The position numbers and the translations under genes are program-made. This document shows, piece after piece, positions 44,903 through 55,678 of a stretch of DNA of 64,000 nt. Position 1 is the stretch's first letter, and every line of letters starts with the position of its first letter. The notes under the pieces were generated by a model. The model was not told the DNA's origin. It searched no databases and worked only from the letters and a program-made list of their open reading frames with translations. The stretch is from the NCBI GenBank assembly GCA_003194525.1, contig NBIV01000267.1:42499-106498 (forward strand), read 5' to 3'. Source of the DNA: Gracilariopsis chorda. Its lineage: Eukaryota > Rhodophyta > Florideophyceae > Gracilariales > Gracilariaceae.

Positions 44903-46740
44903 CCGCTCTCACGGTGGCTCAGGCTCTGGTGACGCACTGGATTTTCGTCTATGGTTCCCCTGTGCAGGTGCTCTCCGATAACGGGAAAAAATTTGCGAGC
45001 AAGTTCTTCCAGGATGTTTGTCGCATCCTGGATGTCAAAAACTTGTTCACGACTACCTACCACCCCCAATGTAATGGGTAAGTTGAACGGTTTAACCGGA
45101 CGTTACTCGAGGCGTTACGTTCTTACGTCGCAGACCACCCAAAGAACTGGGAAATGTACGCTGATGCGTTAACCTACGCGTAGAACACGCAGGTACACCG
45201 GACTAATGGAGTTTCGCCATTCGAGTTGGTTCTATCTAGAACACCCCCGCCTGTGGCGCTGGAACCCCAAGGAACCTTGGACAATTTCCCATCAGTCGGT
45301 ATCTACCGGCATTTATGGAAGCAATGGCTTTCCAAGCTGGTCCCCGCTGCGCGGAAATCTATGGCACGGGCCCAAGCCGCTAACAAGCGGGATTTTGATG
45401 CTCGCTTGCGAGCGAAACCGTCCTCGATACGGGCGAATAACTACGTCTTCATGAGGAAGGAGTACTACAACCCGGAACGGGAGAAGCGCCATAAACTCTC
45501 GCCTGTGGCGGATGGACCATTCAAGTTCATCTCTGTAAACACCGAAACTGTCGTGGTAGAGATGGGCGACACGCACGAACGGATTTCCCGCGATCGTGTT
45601 GTCCTTGCCCTTCCTCTCTCTTCAGAGGTAGTCCTGGATCCCCGCAACCCCGTTTCTACAGACTCTGCAACACGGGAATCATCCGGGAGTACTAGGCCTA
45701 CGGTACTACCATACCCCAGGCGGGGACTCTCAGACCTACCGACCCTGTCGGACTCACCGGCTCAGCCGGGTAATTCGGGCCTCTCAGTGCCCGCCCCTAC
45801 CACGCCCGCCCCCCTGGCGCGAATTTATACCCGCCAGGCGGGGAATGTTATCCCTTATCCCGCCGCTCCGTCTAAGGAAGGGGAGGACAACACTCGTTTT
45901 CGAGGAATGATATCGCCGTCGCAACGGGAAACACGGAATATACGGAACACTGACCGTGGAGCACGGAGTATGTCACACGACACTAATCCCCCGTTCTCGG
46001 GCAGTGCTGCGCAACAACAACTAGACGCGCAGGCCCCGCAAAAGCGGCACTTATACCGTGCTACACTTGAGGTTGAAGCGCAACTACCGCACACCCCTGT
46101 CAGGGAAGGTTCCCCGATACGGGAGTGTGGTGACGATCGCTTCCAATCCCCTGAGCAGAGCGATGCATCGAAGCCGCCATTGGCGGAAGCCCCCGCAGAA
46201 GCGGTCCAATTAGGTACAGCAGACCTGCGTCCCGCGGAGAAGAGGCGCACAGATACGCCAGTGCCGCTGGGAAATACCCACACCCCTCGTGGGGAAAAAG
46301 GCGGCCAAGCCGCAGTCGAAGCCTCAGGCCCTGGCGCGCAAGCGCCGGAAACCCCTCCCGTCGTCGACGGAATTGAAGCCCCCGCTCCGGGGAAAAATTT
46401 GCGCCAACTTCCGCAACGCTGCGGCGAAGAACCGAGGAACTCGGGAAAAACGCGCGTCATCGCACGCTCGAAACTGGTCGTACCGGACGCTGCCCCTCAT
46501 CATGGAGACGGTGCACTGCGCTTAGCGGCAAGGCCCCTGAAAAGGGTGTCATCGGCACCTGCCCGGCACCCCCCAAAGGGGAATTTTAACCACAATGCCG
46601 GTGTACCGGAGTTAGCCTTAGGCAACCCCTCAGTAGCCGGGGACACCACGGCACAGCCGGAACGTATGGCAGAGAAAGCTCGTGATCCCCCAGGGGAGGC
46701 GGAACGCTTACCAATCACCGTGTCGCACGGAACCCCGTAG
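44857..46740 (+). pseudogene. Chromovirus integrase core, GPF module and long linker
   Basis: Continues the integrase in a new frame: VLSDNGKKF carries the second catalytic Asp. Then come stops at 45079 and 45181 around the VERFNRTL segment with the catalytic Glu. From 45226 one long open frame (504 codons) starts with the end of the core and the GPY/F-type module (VADGPFKFISVN, near 45500). It continues as a roughly 370-residue hydrophilic Pro/Ala/Arg-rich linker with no known domain. Confidence 0.75.
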
Positions 46741-47293
46741 GGGATCGCAAATGCCATTCCCGCACACGCGGCAAAGACCTTGCAAGCTCGCAGTTCACGA
46801 AGAAGACCGCACTTGCGGAGTTCAAGGCCCCCGCCGACTGGCGGTTCGCCCAGCCTACCGTGATGACGGCCACAACGACGCCCCTCTGCGGGAATAACTT
46901 GGCGGTGAAAACCATGACGCCAAACACCCTCTTGAGGGATATCCTCCCGCACGAGCAGCGGCCGCTACCACAGGGCACGGCAACGCTGGAGTTATCACCG
47001 GACACCCTGCTAAGGGACATATACCGCACCGCGGGCAACCCTCACAAGGGAATACAACCACCACCCGGCACGGCCGGCAGGTCTACGAACGAGAGTTCGT
47101 AGTAGACCGACTTGTCGGACACACCTGGGACCAGGATGGTATTCTACAATACCGCGTACGCTGGTACGGGTATGACCCCAGTGGGGATACGTGGGAGCCC
47201 ATTGACCACCTCTCACGATCGCAGGTCGTGCGATACCACCGTCATACGGGAACGGCAGCCCCAGCCACGCTGGTTAATGCCCAGGTCGGGTAA
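46741..47293 (+). pseudogene. Chromodomain at integrase C-terminus
   Basis: In a frame from about 47093 to the TAA at 47291, YEREFVVDRLVGH, then LQYRVRWYGYDP and DTWEPIDHL give a clear chromodomain, with the aromatic residues that cage methylated lysine (Y/F, W, Y positions). Chromodomains of chromoviruses guide integration to heterochromatin. The connecting 350 bases are broken by frameshifts. Confidence 0.8.
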
Positions 47294-47609
47294 CGCTGCC
47301 GCGTGGGCGGAGGGCAGCAAGAAGGGATAGTAAGGGAAAGTCCGTCCAAGACGGGGAATTCTAAATGGAAATCACCGTCCGAGACGGGAAAGTTTACCTA
47401 GTGGAGCAGCAAGCTCCATACTACACTACACTAACTGGCATAGCCAGGGAAGGAACACCAGGAAACTGGACAAAAGGGGCTTACTCTTCACCGTCGTCCG
47501 GGGCGTAACCACAAGCGAGGCGGTAGGCCAACGCGTCCGCCATAGTGGTGACATCCCCCGATACCTCAGCAGCGCTCAGACCGGTACCTCGGAGAAAACG
47601 TGCGATGAT

Positions 47610-49268
47610 CTAGTTTTCATTCGCCGTCACCCCGCTGGGGATAGAAGGTCTGGCACTTGCCGCAGAAGGGTCAGCAGCCTGCTCTTCCGGAGATCCTCCT
47701 TCTGGGAAAGCTTCTGCGCTAGCGCCGGTTTCCTCTACGTCCATCTCCCCGGGTTCTTCCGGTTCGTTATCGACTATTGGGTCATCCCCGCCGTATGCGC
47801 GGTAGTAGTCGTCAGAATCAACGTACCCCACAAGGTGGTCTTCCGGCACATGCCAGGGCGCATCACGAAGCTCGCGCGCCTCCTCGGAGGAAATTTCCCG
47901 GAACTCCCAGGGGTCGAAGTAGATAAAATCCCCCGCAAGGGCGGTATTTCTACCCAGTCCCGGACCACCGGTGTTACCGCTGCCGCCATCCAGACGACCG
48001 CTTTGCTCCAGCGGGACCTCACTCCAGCTAACGCTGTCGATGTACCCAAATAATTGGAGGACCTCTTCATTGTTGGCCTGGCCCCCAAGGGGGATGCGAA
48101 GATCCAAATTGCTGATCACTGCCCGCACACGCGGCGGAAGGAACCAGAGATGAAACTGGTCGTACGCCTCGTTGAGGATATAGGCCGCAGCGTGGGCCGC
48201 CCACTCTGTAACCAATACGGACCACAACCCCGACCGGGGATCCTGCATGAGCAGCGAACTTAGGTACGTAAATACCGGCGGGAGTTCTATGTAGCACCCC
48301 CGGCAGGCTTCATGGAAGCGCCACCACTCAGGGAGTGCTACATACCGACCTAGTCGGTGAGGTAGCGCAATCCGCTCTATCTCCACGTTCTGATACGGGA
48401 TGAAATACCCGAGTCGGGATCTCCAACGCCGCTCATAGCGGATGAAGTTCTGGAGAAAGGTTGACTGGTATTGCCGGGAAAAATAGCGGAACTCCGCCCG
48501 AATAATCGGTCGCTCCCAACAAAGGGCTTCTTGCCGCGCTGCGGGGAAATTCCTCTAAGCCAGGGTCTCGAGGCGGAACAGTTTGTCGCCGTACCCAATC
48601 TCCCCGCGAGTGTGGAAGTGGCTAACGTCAAAGCCAAACTCCGGTGGGACCGGTACATCGAATGGAGCCCGGCTCTGCCGTTGGTATGCCATGCGCGTCA
48701 ACGCGGTCTGCGCCGCAGCGACGGTCTCGCCCGAATTCCTTCGGAGGTGGTGACGCGGAATCGCAATCCGGTGACGCCAATCCCACGATGTGGTGACTGC
48801 TATGAGCAGATCCCCCGGAAGGGTGTCCGAGCCATCCACATAAGCGATGACCAATCCCTCATTGAGGACAGCGACCGGGTGAAACCACGGAGCAAGGCGC
48901 AGGCACGACGTGTGATTCTGATTCATTGGGTTGAGCCCCACCAGGGTGTTGTAGGTTGGCCAGTTGAACGCCGGGGCGGTTCGAGAGGACCACACCGAAG
49001 GTGGTAGTGTGAAGGGATGGTCGGCTGCAGCAGCCATAATCCCCGGTTGTACCGGATGTCGATCGCCCTGAGGCAAGGGAACTGACCGAAAACCGGTGGT
49101 GTATCGCCCGAGAGGCCTCGGAGGTTGGCTGTTGTTGTTGATGTTGTTGCTGTTGTTAATTTCTTCCTTTTCGAGGGTGGTTGTTGTTGTTGTTTGTGCG
49201 CTCGATGACTCTGGTGCAGAGGGATTTACCGGAGAATCGGAGACAGCGCACGCGCTTTTATCACCCAT
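47610..49268 (-). pseudogene. Antisense ORF of the chromovirus (unknown protein)
   Basis: On the minus strand an ATG at 49268 opens one frame that runs to 47610 with a single stop (TAG at 48555), about 552 codons. The start is Ser/Thr/Asn-rich with an Asn/Gln stretch. The middle (about residues 100-390) is rich in Trp and Tyr and looks folded. The last 90 residues are strongly acidic with Glu/Asp/Pro. I recognise no family. It fills the space between the chromodomain and the 3' LTR, where the plus strand has no comparable frame. Confidence 0.6.
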
Positions 49269-49312
49269 TTTAGTCTGGGAATCCTGCGCGTCCGCGGTCG
49301 TTTTCCCGTCTT

Positions 49313-49322
49313 AGGGGGGGAT
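49313..49322 (+). other. Polypurine tract
   Basis: A run of G residues followed by A, directly before the TG of the 3' LTR. This is the expected primer site for plus-strand synthesis. Confidence 0.75.
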
Positions 49323-49323
49323 A

Positions 49324-50149
49324 TGAAGCGCAACGCCCTCAGGGAGGGATTCCTGGTACTTGATCGTTTTCCCAATATTATCGGTTGTGTAGTGTGTATA
49401 TGAACTACGCCCCACAGTGGTGGGTATGGACACGTGGGACACGGTTTTGGGTCAATTGGCGGTTGGCCACAGTAGTGGATGTTGCCACGAAATGTGGAGT
49501 GTTTTAGTTGATTTTATTTATTATTTTCACACCCATTTCTGGGAAGCTAGTACTTAGTGCGACGGCGCACTGCCGTCGCACCAGTAAACCTTCCCCAACA
49601 AGGGACCCCAACCTGGGGAATTGGCTCTAGTTGTTACCGCTTGCGCGCGTGCTCTACTCTTCCTTGGAGGGAAACGCCGTGAACCACGGGAAATCTAACC
49701 ACCTTGCACATCTAAAGGGACCCATCACTGGGAGTCATATTATTCCAATTGCATTGGTGTTTCGCCCTGTATAGGGATATTGTTACCGGCATCGCCGTTC
49801 GCCCCCGTCGCTCTCGCGACTCACTTCGTCCTTCCTTCCTCCTCTTCGCCCTTCCTTTTTCCCGTTTTTAGGGGAGCACCTTCCGCTATCCGCGGCTCTC
49901 GTGTGCGCATCCGCTCACACACCCCCACTTACGTGGAAGCCTACCTCTGGCGAGGACGCATTCTCGCTCTCGCGGATACCAATTTTTGTCCTAAACCCTC
50001 TTGTGCTAGTCGCGAAGGGTGGCCTCGGTCTTACAAACCGGCTCTGCCGTGCCACCCCTACAGGGGCTCTACACATCTGGGTTCACCTCCACGGAGGAAA
50101 GATCCCGGACGTCTTTCGGTGTTTCTCCCCTTTGGGGCGTTGCACCACA
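49324..50149 (+). repeat. Chromovirus 3' LTR
   Basis: 826 bp with the same ends as the 5' LTR except TGAAGC at the start. Differences from the 5' LTR are scattered substitutions. Followed by the target duplication acaac at 50150-50154. Confidence 0.9.
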
Positions 50150-50154
50150 ACAAC

Positions 50155-50972
50155 AACAAAATTCAGAGACCGCCGTCCATATCAGCGTGCAAGCAGCGAA
50201 AAAGGGGGAAGTCGTACGTTGATACGAAGGAATCCGAAGTGCCACAGTAGTTGCCCCTGATGCAAGTGCAGGTCCAATCCCTGAAGATGTTTCTGGTGGG
50301 GGGCCAACCATGATGAGAATGCTCGTCGTGGATCTGACTGGCCTGTCCAGAGTCGAGTCTCAAGTACCGCGCTTGGTAGAAGGAACCATAACAGAAGATC
50401 ATGCCGTAGTGACGGCTGCTGCTGCTACTAATGATGGACATGGGGCGACTGCGAATGTCGCAAAGAATGCGCATGTGTGGTACAGATTTTAAAAACCGGC
50501 ATTCAAAATGGCAGAGAAAGGTGCACTTTCGCTGTGCTCTACCCGTACGGCGATCAGCACGAACAGTTTGAAATCGGCCTCTTTTTGGACGCAAGGGACC
50601 CCACACATCAGATCTCAGGGCTCAACTTCAACGAGTAGAAGTTCCCAAAGCTCACTTGGGCTGACAACGCGAAGAGACGACTGTACTCAGACAACATCCT
50701 TCTGAACAGTGGACCTTTGATACAGATGTGCATGCTTTCCACCCAAACAAACATTCAGGACATGCGACTGCGTTTCTTAAAAGGGGAGCAATTGGCACGC
50801 AATGTACAAGAGCAAGAGGTACAGCAAGCACAAAAGAAAACCGGTCACGTGCCACCATCCCAGTTTGCGCGAATCTGACGGATCTTTCTGTCCGATGACA
50901 CGGTCAACTCAGCAGCATAATGGAAGAAGAAGAGCATCGATGTACAGGCGATCGTGGCACCGAGAGGATCGC
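50155..50972 (+). pseudogene. Helitron C Rep region, piece 2
   Basis: Resumes copy C after the chromovirus. Segments match the copy B Rep linker (MMRMLVVDLTGL near 50310, then the TWADNAKRR and FLSDDTVNSA-type stretches). Several stops and frameshifts interrupt it. Confidence 0.75.
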
Positions 50973-51797
50973 TGTGGTGCAACGCCCCAAAGGGGAGAAA
51001 CACCGAAAGACGTTCGGGATCTTACCTCCGTGGAGGTGAACCCAGATGTGTAGAGCCCCTGTAGGGGTGCCACGGCGGAGCAGGTTTGTAAGACCGAGGC
51101 CACCCTTCGCGACTAGTGCAAGATGGTTTAGGACAAGAATCGGTATCTGCGAGAGCGGGAATGCGTCCTCGCCAGAGGTAGGCTTCCACGTAAGTGGGGG
51201 TGTGTGAGCGGATGCGCACACGAGAGCCGCGGATAGCGGGAGGTGCTCCCCTAAAAACGGGAAAAAGGAAGGGCGAAGAGGAGGACGGAAGGACGAAGTG
51301 AGTCGCGAGAGCGACGGGGGCGAACGGCGATGCCGGTAACAATATCCCTATACAGGGCGAAACACCAATGCAATTGGAATAATATGACTCCCAGGGATGG
51401 GTCCCTTTAGATGTGCAAGGTGGTTAGATGTCCCGTGGTTCACGGCGTTTCCCTCCAAGGAAGAGTAGAGCACGCGAGCAAGCGGTAACAACTAGAGCCA
51501 ATTCCCCAGGTTGGGGTCCTTTGTTGGGGAAGGTTTACTGGTGCGACGGCAGTGCGCCGTCGCACTAAGTACTAGCTTCCCAGAAATGGGTGTGAAAATA
51601 ATAAATAAAATCAACTAAAATACTCCACATTTCGTGGCAACATCCACTACTGTGGCCAACCGCCAATTGACCCAAAACCGTGTCCCACGTGTCCATATCC
51701 ACCATTGTGGGGCGTAGTTCATATACACACTACACAACCGATAATATCGGGAAAACGATCAAATAAAGGAATCCCTCCCTGAGGGCGTTGCACTTCA
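50973..51797 (-). repeat. Inverted solo LTR of the chromovirus family
   Basis: 825 bp in reverse orientation, starting TGTGGTGCAACGCCCC and ending GGGCGTTGCACTTCA on the plus strand. Flanked by the duplication atcgc (50968-50972, 51798-51802). It is closer in sequence to the 3' LTR at 49324 than to the 5' LTR. Confidence 0.9.
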
Positions 51798-51802
51798 ATC
51801 GC

Positions 51803-53010
51803 CTTCTCTTTTCATTACAATCACCATGAACATCTGGCAAGAAGACATCCAGTGCCTTGGTATGGACACCACCAATCGTAGTGCATTTACGGCACAGAGT
51901 AACTGCGATCGACCGTTTGACGGACCGGATCTCATTCCAAGGGTGTACAACCAGTACGCCAATGCCTTCATGAAGCAATTGGAGAAGGACTCGGATCACA
52001 TCTTTGGAATGAAGTGCTTAAGGCTTCCATTAATGCTTGAGTTTCAAGAACGCAATGTGACTTATCACCACATGCTCGTTTGGCTCAAAGGGGTTGTGAT
52101 TGAAGACTTTGACGTGATCAACGAGCTGATTCGTACAGACGTGCCCCTTACCGGTGAACAAGGCGCAGTGCGTGCCCTCATTCGTTCCATGCACAGGCAC
52201 TGCCACTACTCCTATTGCCGGAATCGAGCTGGGCGGCGCAAGTTTGGATACGACAGCAACATGATTGTGCCGGAGACGTACATTGAAGACGGCACGAATC
52301 GCGTGGTCTACCGCAGAAAAAGGCATGAAGAACTCACGATTGTGCCGTAAAACCCAACTCTGACCAAGAGGTACCGCTCCCATATCAACGTAGAACGCAC
52401 GGGAGGAGGTTGTGCAGTGGCCTATCTGATGAAGTACGTCGTTGACCAGCTCCAAGCTCAGGCGTTGGTGCCCAATGTGAGTGATGCTACTGAGAAATGC
52501 ACGCAGAAAGTGCAGCAACAACAGCCACAGGTGCAGAACGACATTCGTGCATACATGGGAGAGTGTGTGGTGGGCGCTGTCAACGCAGCTTGGAGAATTT
52601 TCGAGTTTCGCCATGTTCACATCGTACCTAAAGTGGAGCGACTGGCCATTCACTTTGAATGAGAGCAGAAAGCTCTGCTGAAAGGTTCAAACCAGCTTCC
52701 CTCTGCAGCGCAGGCGTCTGCCCTGGAGAGATAATTTGTAAGGACCGAAGCATATGCAAAACTCGACTACTTTTCTTATTTTGAAATAGAGCGTTTGTAT
52801 CGCACGCTTTCTGCACGTGTGCTTAGTCAGAACGACGGAGACAACACTCAGATGCCCACACACGACTGCAATCCGCCCATGTATGTGGTAGAGTGAATGG
52901 AAGACGAGCAGTGCGGCGCAAGTATCAGAAGTGTGTCAGCGTCCGACATTGAGCTGTTTGCTCTTCGCGTACTGCTCATGAATAATGGCGCGAGCTCTTT
53001 TGAGGACGCA
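51803..53010 (+). pseudogene. Helitron C Rep region, piece 3
   Basis: Rep core of copy C (longest frame 51826-52350). The HUH region reads TYHHMLVWLKG with Tyr (TAT 52062-52064) for the first His. The two-Tyr motif AYLMKY survives near 52420. Similarity to copy B ends abruptly near 53010 at GACGCAAG. Confidence 0.8.
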
Positions 53011-53626
53011 AGTAGGTAAGTAGGCCAATGGGGTTACGGCGACTGCAAGAGGTGCAGCTGCACCCGGGGTTCGTTGTTGGTCTTCGTTTCTTCGGTTTGG
53101 TTGTTGGTTATCCATACGGTCGGTGTTGCTTTCGAGCCAGTTGTGTCGACTAATAGTCCAGTGGTAGAATCCTATGCGTAACCTCCTTTCCTTCAGGTCC
53201 AAATGGCTGTTCCTGTACGCGTCTAGGTCTGGAGACCAGTTGTAGAAGAATACTACGTCCTTCGGCCAACTGAGGTAGTGGTCTACTAGGGGGTAGTGGA
53301 GGCGGAGAGCCAGCCACTGGGGTGACAATCCACTGGGTATACTAGTGACGCGGGCACTAACTGGCAGCGAGGCGCAATGGGCGGGCGCTATCTCAAGTCC
53401 CCACAGGTCGAGAGAATGGTAGCGATAGCTTGGAGACCTTTGGAGTCCTACTGGCTGCATATGGCACCAAGAAGAAGGTGAGGGTGCTTGCCTTTACTCT
53501 TCGGAGATCGACGGAACTTGAGCCAACCTATATAGCTGGCGAGGCGCTCTGACCTCCGGAAGGTATCCTAAAAAATTAAATAAAAAAGCTACATAATAAA
53601 ACTTGAGGCCACAGTGCCTTGGCATT
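53011..53626 (-). other. Unidentified segment with a 5' gene fragment
   Basis: Non-Helitron DNA between truncated copy C and the next LTR. On the minus strand a CTATATAGG box near 53532 is followed by an ATG at 53460. It opens a 174-codon frame rich in Trp, Tyr, Leu and Arg that runs across the junction into Helitron sequence (to 52936). The last 25 or so residues are therefore read from Helitron DNA. I recognise no domain. It could be the 5' end of an unknown gene cut by the junction, or part of another transposon. Confidence 0.35.
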
Positions 53627-54689
53627 TGTGGGCGCCATCACGAGACGGTGACGCAGGGGGCCAAAACGTTGTAATAATAAAAGCCAAAAGGGTGCTCTTC
53701 GTAGCTAAAAGCCCCAAAACAAGTTGAAAACAGTGGGATCAAAAGAACTAAACCCACTCGATGAAATAAAACAACACTAGGGAGAGCAAGAGGCTCAATC
53801 CCTAAATAAAACTTCTTAACTTCTTTGTTGAAACGGCGCGCAACCCAAGAATTATGTCAAGGATCACTAAGGGTCAGACCCTCGGCTTCCGGTCAGACAC
53901 TCCGGATGTGAAGTGGATTCTGCAGCCTACCTACCTCTGCACTAACCAGAAGCGGGCGCATACAATCCTTACAGGGCTTCCCGAGGAGAGCTACTAACAG
54001 CGGGATATGCTTTCACTCTATACCCAAGCTGGCCCTTTGCAGGAAAGGTTGCACGGCACGTCGCCTGCGGATAGCTTCCCGTCAAGTACTTCCGTCCGGA
54101 AATCACCAGGTCTTTCGACCAACACCGCTATCCGAGCAAAGCTCCGGTAGGGCTCACAGACGACAGAAACACCTTTGGTACACACTACCCGTCTCCCGTC
54201 CGCGCCTAAAGCGCTTCAACCGGTCTTAGCGACGGTACTTCCCCACCCTATTGGACAAATAGCGGCATACGCCTCACTAGAAGCCCTTTATCCAGTGGCG
54301 AACACCTCACTGGTTGTTGATGATAGTTGAAGTGGCTGAAGGTTGATAGGGGGTGGGGCTTAGATGTTGGTTGATTGTTGAGGTGAGTTCAGACCGAATT
54401 CCGAAGCTCAGAACCTCTTTTTATAGTGTTTAGAGGCACTACAAACGAGCTAAATACGCATTTCTACTGGCTAGTTACTCATGTGTGCGTCTAGGTTACT
54501 CCATTGGCTTCTAGAGACCTCTGGAGCTGCACACTAACCAATAATAAAGTGACAATTTGCGCCAGCATCACTAAAATACTGTAGTCTTTGCTGGGCCAAC
54601 AAAGCGTGCAATGTGCTAGACACTAATGGAACATTCTACACGTGTGTTCCAGCAATGTCTGGCACATTCCGCAACATTAGCGACCAACA
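53627..54689 (-). repeat. Ty3/gypsy-2 LTR (left, 3' LTR)
   Basis: 1063 bp with TGTTGG...CCCACA ends on the minus strand. The boundary at 54689 rests on the TG/CA rule and on a moderately purine-rich tract just beyond it. The other boundary is fixed by comparison with the PBS end of the central LTR. Confidence 0.8.
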
Positions 54690-54733
54690 CAACCCCAACC
54701 TCAAGGGTTGCCACGCCGCGGCAACCTTAAAAC

Positions 54734-55678
54734 CTAACCTTCCATCGGGCGCGCAATATACTTCTTCAAACGACGGGCGTGTATTCCATGGCGAGTGTAC
54801 CGGTTGTGTGGAGAAACCAACGTGTACCTTGAATGGTGAGCCCTCACCACACGACATGGGCCAAAGTACTTAGAGGAAAAAGCAGGCCATTTCACGGTAG
54901 TGTTCGGGGCCTTTCCACGAGCCACAAGGACCAGATCACCGACTTCAAACTTCGTAATGGAGACTGCATCGACTTCCTTCAAAGGCCTCTGAGCAGAACG
55001 TTTAGCTCTATGATTCCTTGATGCGAGCAGCTCCACTGAGCGGAACCGGTCAGAGGAGTCCCCAACTCGTTCCACGACACCACCTTCATCGGAGGTCATA
55101 CGTGGTTTCACGCCGTAAAGCAACTCGAACGGAGAGATCCCACTGGCAAGATGTCTGCGCCGGTATCCGTACAGAACTGAAGGCAGGTGTTCGTCCCAAC
55201 TTGAACGATTATCCAGAGCTTTCTTTCCTATTGCTCTTTTCAGAGTACCAACCATCCTTTCAGCTCGGCCATTGGACATGGGGGCGTACGCCAAGACCGT
55301 TTTCCATTTGATACCATGGTCCTCCATGAATGAGACGAGCGACTTAGAAGTGAAGCATGTAGCATTGTCCGACACCACGATACGAGGGAAACCAAACAAG
55401 GCAATGATCTCTTTTCTCACGAATTCTATGACCTCCTGTGACGTAGACCATTTTGTCGCTACGGCAAGTGGCCAACCAGTCAAATGCTCAACACAAACCA
55501 GAATGAAACGGTTTCCGGATTCGGTAGTCGGAAGAGGACCTGCAAAATCAATCGAGAAGACGTCAAAGAGAGAGGAAATGGGAGTCCGAAGGTTGCTGTA
55601 ATACCTTGGTAGTGGTGCGAGTCTCTGGCATTCGTCAAAACTCTTGACGTAGTTGCCGATATCTTCATGCATAGTGGG
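54734..55678 (-). pseudogene. Ty3/gypsy-2 integrase, copy 1
   Basis: In phase with pol but separated by a TAG (55679-55681) where RYWWP is expected, so TGG became TAG. The catalytic triad is present: SIDFAGPLP, VVSDNATCF and GRAERMVG. A GPY/F-like FGPCRVV module lies near the C-terminus, followed by the stop at 54734. In the zinc finger, SFDECQR has Phe where the first Cys of the CC pair is expected. Confidence 0.85.

Larger units (their letters stand above)
38644..50149 (+). mobile_element. Full-length Ty3/gypsy chromovirus
   Basis: An 11.5-kb LTR retrotransposon with two LTRs of 825-826 bp, TGAAG...CACA ends, PBS, PPT, gag, protease, RT, RNase H, integrase and a C-terminal chromodomain, in the order of Ty3/gypsy chromoviruses. 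Between the chromodomain and the 3' LTR lies about 2 kb with a long antisense frame. The LTRs differ at a few per cent of sites, stops and frameshifts are common, and two catalytic motifs are changed, so it is an old, inactive copy. Confidence 0.92.
36366..53010 (+). mobile_element. Helitron copy C, split by LTR insertions and truncated
   Basis: Copy C is present as three pieces (36366-38643, 50155-50972 and 51803-53010) that align in order with A and B. The gaps are filled by a full-length chromovirus and an inverted solo LTR, each with target duplications. Similarity stops at about 53010, inside the Rep-helicase linker, so the helicase and 3' end are missing. It resembles copy A more than B (Y-H-H in the Rep motif, one acidic repeat). 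Confidence 0.85.

Noticed and set aside
49780-50260. Repeated ORFs within the chromovirus LTRs (also near 39220 and 51022)
   Set aside because: They recur only because the LTR recurs, and differ in length between copies; noncoding LTR sequence is the simpler reading.
54833-55601. Plus-strand ORFs opposite the Ty3/gypsy-2 integrase, identical in both copies
   Set aside because: They mirror a well-supported minus-strand integrase and their identity reflects only the recent duplication.
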